A stretch of 64,000 bases of DNA, taken from positions 1,066,370-1,130,369 of the forward strand of contig NW_006767441.1 of assembly GCF_000264995.1 (NCBI RefSeq), written 5' to 3'. Position numbers and translations under genes: made by a program. The notes beneath the pieces were generated by a model. That model was not told the DNA's origin. It ran no database searches and worked only from the letters and a program-made list of their open reading frames with translations. The stretch is from Punctularia strigosozonata HHB-11173 SS5. Lineage: Eukaryota > Basidiomycota > Agaricomycetes > Corticiales > Punctulariaceae. Below, in pieces: positions 59,399 to 64,000 of the stretch. Each line of letters begins with the position of its first letter. The stretch's first letter is position 1.

Positions 59399-60073
59399 GC
59401 TTCACCTGAGCGAAATCAGGAACGAAGAAGTGAATTGTTGGGCTCGGCTCATTTGGCGTCCAGTTAGTCCATTTTATAGCGGGTGGAGAAGCAGCCGAGG
59501 TGCACTCTGCTCACAAACATCGCAGGGTGGAAAAGGTTATTAAACAATAGTGAGGCAATTGCGTCCCGTCCCTGCAACCGGGGCAGATCTGAGTCGCCGT
59601 TGGCAATCCCCGCAGTAGACAATCGCGTGTTAAGGTATGCTTATCTTCCATGCGGGGATATTCGTAGTACTGCATAGGGCCACATGTGATGATTGTTGCT
59701 ACATCTTGTCGTCTGAGCTTCGGTTACGGGGAGTCGTGAGTTGCCGTATCAGCGATGAGCTCCAGGATTAACGTACGAGAAACTGAACTTTGTGCCTTTC
59801 CGTACGGCGCGGGCCGCTGTAGCACATGCGGCAGAGTCTCTGAAAGTAGACGCACCAAGGATTGATGGTGAACACAATGCGCATTCACACGGGGGTCTTC
59901 TGATGTGAAAGCCGCTAACATCGCACACATAGAAGTACATTCTGTATCCAGTTAGAGACCGCAACATCACGTTGTTTAACCAAAGGCTAGTCGTCCAAGC
60001 AGGCATGCACCTATTTGGTCATTGATTCGTGCATCAGCTTGGCATGAAATAGGTATACAGTTAGCGTTTACCT
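59399..60073. other. Intergenic region upstream of P450 copy 2
   Basis: It contains the P450 promoter, the second copy of the short upstream element (about 59883-59925) and the 3' end of the methyltransferase gene. No gene is supported here. Confidence 0.45.
59883..59925. repeat. Repeated element upstream of P450 copy 2
   Basis: This is the partner of 56940-56985. On the minus strand both read FTSEDxRV in one frame after a Met (M at 59930 here), so it could be a small upstream reading frame or a remnant of a duplicated exon rather than a binding site. Confidence 0.5.
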
Positions 60074-61126
60074 TTACTTCTTCCGCGCGAGGACGACCAA
60101 GGTCTGATAGGGATACTCAAAGACGCCGGCATTCTCGTCAATCCATACCTTCTCATCTCCCTTACGAACGATCTCTGAAGCGGCGGCCTTGACTTTATTC
60201 TTCTCCTATAACGATCATCAGTACTTGTCCGTATTGCATAGGAATAAAGTTTGTACTCACGTCATCGGGGAGGATCGCGATGTATGACTTGGAGCATACG
60301 CGGTCAACCACGCTGTCCTCCGTGCTTGTGATAGCATACGACCTGATGATCAACATGTCAGGCGCTCCAGCCGTTTGGATCAGAACAAGATGATGGACAC
60401 GTACCAGGTCTGTTCGATAGGTTTCTCGAAGGACTGGACGTAGTTGGGAGTATCGAAAGCGGCGCGCCAGAGGCCGAGGCGGAACTGCGGGGCGCCGTTC
60501 TCATGCTGCTCATACGTGTCCCTCAGCTGTGCTACCCAACGAGCCTTCTCCCTGTCTTCCAGGTTCCATACGAAGAACACTGCACCTCCCGGCTTCAAAA
60601 TCCTGGCGAACTCAGCAGAGGCGGCGTTGAAGTCCGGGCACCAGTGGAAGGCCTGGGCAATGATGACTGCGTCCGCCCACCCATCTTCGACAGAGGTTGT
60701 GTCAAAAGTTCCGTCGTGGCAAGAGACCCGGGGGTCGTGCACGGTCTTGTTGAACTGGTCGCGCATACCGGAGCTTGGCTCGAATGCGCGCAGGGCGCCG
60801 AGGGCCGAAGTCCATGCCGGGTGAGCGAGGAGAGCGCGAGTGAATATGCCTGTGCCGCTGCCAAGCCTGTATGCATCGTATGTTAGAAGCGAGCATTGAC
60901 AGTGAGGTAGAGACACGTGCTCTACGAGGTGCAGAGAACCAGGCGAGGAGATCTGGTCGCGAATGTATTGCAAAACTTGTGGCTGGTATGAAGGACGCGC
61001 CCTGGCAAGGTCTCAGCCTCGGTTTACGCTAACGGACCCAAAATCCACAACAGACCGATCATAGAGTTCGTTGGTTCCTTCGCCGAATCCGGTCGCTGCA
61101 ACACGATGTACAGTAGTACTAGACAT
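60074..61126 (-). CDS. Class I SAM-dependent methyltransferase
   Basis: About 300 residues. The start is Met at 61126 (MSSTTVHRVAATGFGEGTNELYDR), joined across an intron to ARPSYQPQVLQYIRDQISSPG. The SAM-binding motif I is VLGSGTGIFTRALL, formed across the intron at about 60868-60917. The acidic motif II loop is LRAFEPSSGMRDQF. AQAFHWCPDFNAASAEFARILKPGG is typical of Methyltransf_11-type enzymes. Later exons read VVDRVCSKSYIAILPDD and KVWIDENAGVFEYPYQTLVVLARKK before the stop at 60074. The family acts on small molecules and includes trans-aconitate and cantharidin methyltransferase-like fungal proteins. The substrate is unknown. It is divergent from the sphingoid base kinase (286 nt) and follows the two P450 genes on the same strand. 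Confidence 0.83.
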
Positions 61127-61412
61127 GGCTTGTTTGGATCACCATATGAGTGACACGCGCTGGGCTTTATAGCAGCGGCCAGCCTGAGCAAAAGCTGAAG
61201 AATACAATGACATACAATGGTAAAGTCGACCACTTGGAGTAGATAAGATCCATATCGCACGACTCAAAGCACGAACGCGATCGCGAGAGTCGTGCAGGAA
61301 TGGACGCAACTGAACGCCACATGTACAGCCACCGGCAGCGAGATCTAAGAATAGCGGCGTGAGTCGTGCACGTCGCAACGCGTCAGTCTACCGCGTCCGT
61401 ACACCGATCACG

Positions 61413-63319
61413 ATGACGGAAGAAGTGCACGAAATACGCGTTGGTGAAAAAGGGAAACTCTCCACGTTGTCCTTCACCTCGACGGAACTGAGCATTGCTC
61501 GTGCCGGTACGTGCATGCAACGCGTTTGGCAGCGGCAGTCGCAGTGATATCCCGCCATGCAGGCAAGAAACCGACGATCATACCCGTTCGGCAGGTGCTT
61601 TGGGCGGAATCGGATACTGCATCCCCGAAAGTCATTCACATTTCTGTCCTCGGGCGTAAGAAGAAGAGCCCAAAGAACCCGCTTTCTCTTATCCATCTCT
61701 CTGGTGAAATTCAGAGTGGTGAAGAGACCAAGGCGAAAGAATGGGCGGACGCCCTGATGCATCTTGCGTACGAGGCATTGGGAATCAAGCGGAAGAGGAG
61801 CCTAAGGGTCCTTGTCAATCCGCATGGCGGCAAGGTGTGCCCGGTTCCTCCGCCGTTGCCATATCACACGTTGACACTTCGGCAGGGTAAAGCAGTGGCC
61901 ATATATAACAAAAAGGTAGCGCCAATATTCGCTGCTGCACAGTCTACTGTAGACTTGACGCGTATGCTCCCATATCATCCTCATGCAACGTTTTGCTAAC
62001 ATATATATCGTAGACACCACCCACGCAAAACACGCGGTGTCCCTTGCTCAGTCACTTCCGCTCGATACCTTCGACGCGCTCGTGGCCGTCTCAGGTGATG
62101 GCCTTCTTCATGAATGTATCAACGGTCTCGCGACGCATTCCGTATCCCCTGCGCGTGCCTTGAAGATACCCTTGGCGCCCATTCCGACAGGGAGCGGGAA
62201 CGGGACGAGTTTGAACTTACTCGGCATCGACGTAGGCTCTGACCTCCCCTTGACACGATGGTGTATGCTGAAACTCAAAATCGTAGCAAGGTTTCGATGT
62301 CTGCGCTGCTGCCCTCAATGTGCTCAAAGGGCGACCCATGCCTATGGACCTTTTCTCCATAACGCAGGACGGGAAACGCTCGTTCAGCTACATGACGCAG
62401 TGCGTTGGACTTATGGCCGAGCTTGACCTCGGCACCGAGAATCTCCGCTGGATGGGCGATACACGATTCATCGTTGGGTTTCTTCGTGGGTGTAAGTCGC
62501 ATTTCGTACAGCGCATCCTTTATGGTCACCGACATGCATCCGAACAGTATTATCCATGAAGCCCACTCCGGTGACGCTGTCCATGAAAGTAGTGGTCCAG
62601 GATAAAAACGAAATGGTGTCGGCATTGCAGTCTGCGCGAGCTCATCCAACCACGTATGGCGACGCGTCGGCGCCTGCTGCGATTGGGAGTGACGATGCTC
62701 CCGCGCGGGATGCCAACGAGGTTCTCCCACCTCTCCAATATACCACTGACGAGGAGGGTTGGACCACGTTCGACAAGCCCCTGCTGTTCGTCTATGCTGG
62801 TCAAGCGCCCTACGTTGGCCGGTGAACCATGTTAAGCGTCGACGAATCGGTACTGAGAACTAACAGCTATCTGTGATAGGGATTTGATGCAATTCCCGGT
62901 GGCTCTTCCCAACGACGGCCTGATCGATATAGCTGCGCAGGAGCTGGTACATCTCCTCTGTGCAACTTTGCTACTCTACCTAACAAGTTACCCTTGCTGC
63001 TAGACAAATCGCAGTGACATGCTCAGCGCCATGGATGGGGCAGAGATGGGCGAGACATTCTGGTTAAAATCAGTAAGTCTTTGAATCCGCTCCTTGCCGG
63101 CAATCGGTTCACGCATCGTCCCTGCAGCAACACTATTTCAAGGCGCACGCGTACCGCATAAGCCCTACTCCCGGCTCAAAGGGCTACGTGTCGATCGATG
63201 GGGAGGCATACGAATGGAAACCGTTTGCAGTCGAGGTGCATCCCAGCCTTGCCACCTTCTTGAGTCCCGATGGACGATTTGCTGCCGAGTTCACGAAATC
63301 CGATACAAGTAAGAAGTAA
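61413..63319 (+). CDS. LCB4: Sphingoid long-chain base kinase (LCB4/LCB5, sphingosine kinase)
   Basis: It phosphorylates sphingoid bases at the membrane, making LCB-1-phosphates. The start is ATG 61413 (MTEEVHEIRVGEKGKLSTLSF). The DAGK-type catalytic domain starts with LRVLVNPHGGKGKA (across an intron near 61834-61887). It continues with VSGDGLLHECINGL (about 62090-62130; the family's GGDG/SGDG loop) and APIPTGSGNGTSLNLLG. The C-terminal domain has DLFSITQDGKRSFSYMTQCVGLMAELDLG, GDTRFIVGFLRG, the acidic linker with WTTFDKPLLFVYAGQAPYV, VALPNDGLIDI, SPTPGSKGYVSIDGEAYEWKPFAVEVHP and a terminal GRFAAEFTKSDTSKK before the stop at 63317-63319. At least eight exons. All catalytic blocks are present, and the length (about 490 residues) is ordinary for the family. 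Confidence 0.9.
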
Positions 63320-63857
63320 CTGGAGTTCGGGATCCTGTTTGTCTTTATCTGGGTAATAAAGCACTGTACATTATACATTCGGTCGAATCGACCCAGAGTT
63401 TACATTTGGATGCGGAATCAGGTTTGGTTACCGTTCATGGCGAGCGTTGCACCCAAGTTTGAGGAACTATATCTTTCATGGGTTCATTTGTTTAGCGCGT
63501 TGTGAGACGAGAGGTCGTCGATGTACACGGCCTCAGAAACCTTCTGAGGCCCACCGAGTATATATGTAGTGGCGGTGTTGTCAAATCAACAAGACACGCT
63601 CAACGCGTGCGTGGGAACTACAGCCGTAACATCCGACACGTGACACACGACAACTCGAATCCAAACTCCGCCTCCCTCGTTTGCATAAATACCGCGACGC
63701 GCTTCGCGCCTTGGACGATATCGCTTGCCTTATCCCCACCACGACAACACCCTACCGCTCCTCACCCGTGTCACATTGTGAGTCAGGCTGGACTGACAAA
63801 GTCTGGATGCTTGGCTGATTGTCGCGTTCTCGTTTCGTCGTACAGAAACTCTTCGCA
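63320..63857 (+). promoter_or_regulatory. Histone H2B promoter and 5' UTR
   Basis: Upstream of the H2B ATG, TTTGCATAAATA (about 63680-63691) combines an octamer-like TTTGCAT with an overlapping TATA-like CATAAATA. A 5' UTR intron runs from GTGAGT at 63778 to CAG at 63845. The rest includes the 3' end of the kinase transcript. Confidence 0.55.
63778..63845 (+). other. 5' UTR intron of the histone H2B gene
   Basis: The donor GTGAGT and acceptor CGTACAG, 68 nt apart, end 12 nt before the ATG. The length and sites match other introns in the window. Confidence 0.6.
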
Positions 63858-64000
63858 ATGGCCCCTAAGCCCGCTTCCACCGCCTCTAAGGCTCCGGCCT
63901 CCACCGCCTCCAAGGCGCCTGCGAAGACGACATCCGACAAGGCTGCGAAGAAGACCGCATCCAAGAAGACTGCGGCGCCGGCTGAGGGTGGTGAAAAGAA
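63858..64000 (+). CDS. HTB1: Histone H2B, N-terminal tail (cut by the window end)
   Basis: The start is ATG 63858 (MAPKPASTASKAPAS). The 47 codons visible are Ala/Lys/Ser/Thr-rich with repeated ASTASKAP and AKKTASKKT units and end in EGGEKK. This is the characteristic basic tail of basidiomycete H2B, which sits just before the KKRKK..ETYSSYIYKVL fold. The histone fold lies outside the window, so the call rests on the tail and on the strong TATA-type promoter. No H2A gene is seen on the upstream side; H2A/H2B genes in fungi are often paired, so H2A may lie beyond the right edge. Confidence 0.85.
   Translation, partial: MAPKPASTASKAPASTASKAPAKTTSDKAAKKTASKKTAAPAEGGEK

Overview
The window is nuclear DNA of a filamentous basidiomycete, most likely an Agaricomycete (mushroom or polypore type). 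Protein-coding genes on both strands are broken by many introns of about 50-60 nt with GT..AG ends, coding sequence is GC-rich, and intergenic gaps are mostly 0.1-1.4 kb. The content fits: alpha-1,3-glucan synthase, a SAM/RA-type Ste11 MAPKKK, a Stealth phosphotransferase, tandem P450s and a divergent Hsp70-like ATPase family. All boundaries come from reading frames, splice sites and family motifs by eye. No transposon, virus-like element, tRNA, rRNA or CRISPR array was recognised.

Layout. 0.6-5.3 kb: assimilatory nitrate reductase (+), convergent with a DHA1-type MFS transporter (-, 5.5-7.6 kb). 8.0-10.6 kb: Stealth-type sugar-phosphate transferase (-), divergent from a CMR1/WDR76 WD40 protein (+, 10.8-13.1 kb). 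13.8-16.1 kb: tRNA dimethyltransferase TRM1 (+). 16.3-20.2 kb: Ste11-like MAPKKK (-), sharing a 1.4 kb divergent intergenic region with alpha-1,3-glucan synthase (+, 21.6-29.4 kb). 29.7-30.7 kb: mitochondrial Htd2-like hot-dog dehydratase (+). 30.9-35.0 kb: ferric/cupric reductase and the copper chaperone ATX1, adjacent on the minus strand. 35.6-39.8 kb: LAT-type amino acid permease and a coiled-coil protein (-).

40.3-50.2 kb holds three tandem Hsp70-like ATPase genes (+). Copies 2 and 3 lie in a 4 kb direct segmental duplication. Its left edge falls in the last codons of copy 1. Its right edge falls in the last exon of the next gene, a conserved but unrecognised minus-strand gene at 50.8-52.7 kb, so a 45-nt relic of that gene's 3' end sits between copies 2 and 3. 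53.2-54.1 kb: AIM34-like SAP-domain mitochondrial protein (+). 54.3-59.4 kb: two tandem P450 genes (-) with a short repeated element upstream of each. 60.1-61.1 kb: class I methyltransferase (-), divergent from a sphingoid long-chain-base kinase (+, 61.4-63.3 kb). The window ends inside the N-terminal tail of a histone H2B gene.

Most genes are unrelated housekeeping or signalling functions. The plausible functional neighbourhoods are the metal pair (reductase plus ATX1), the P450/P450/methyltransferase run, and the recently expanded Hsp70-like array.
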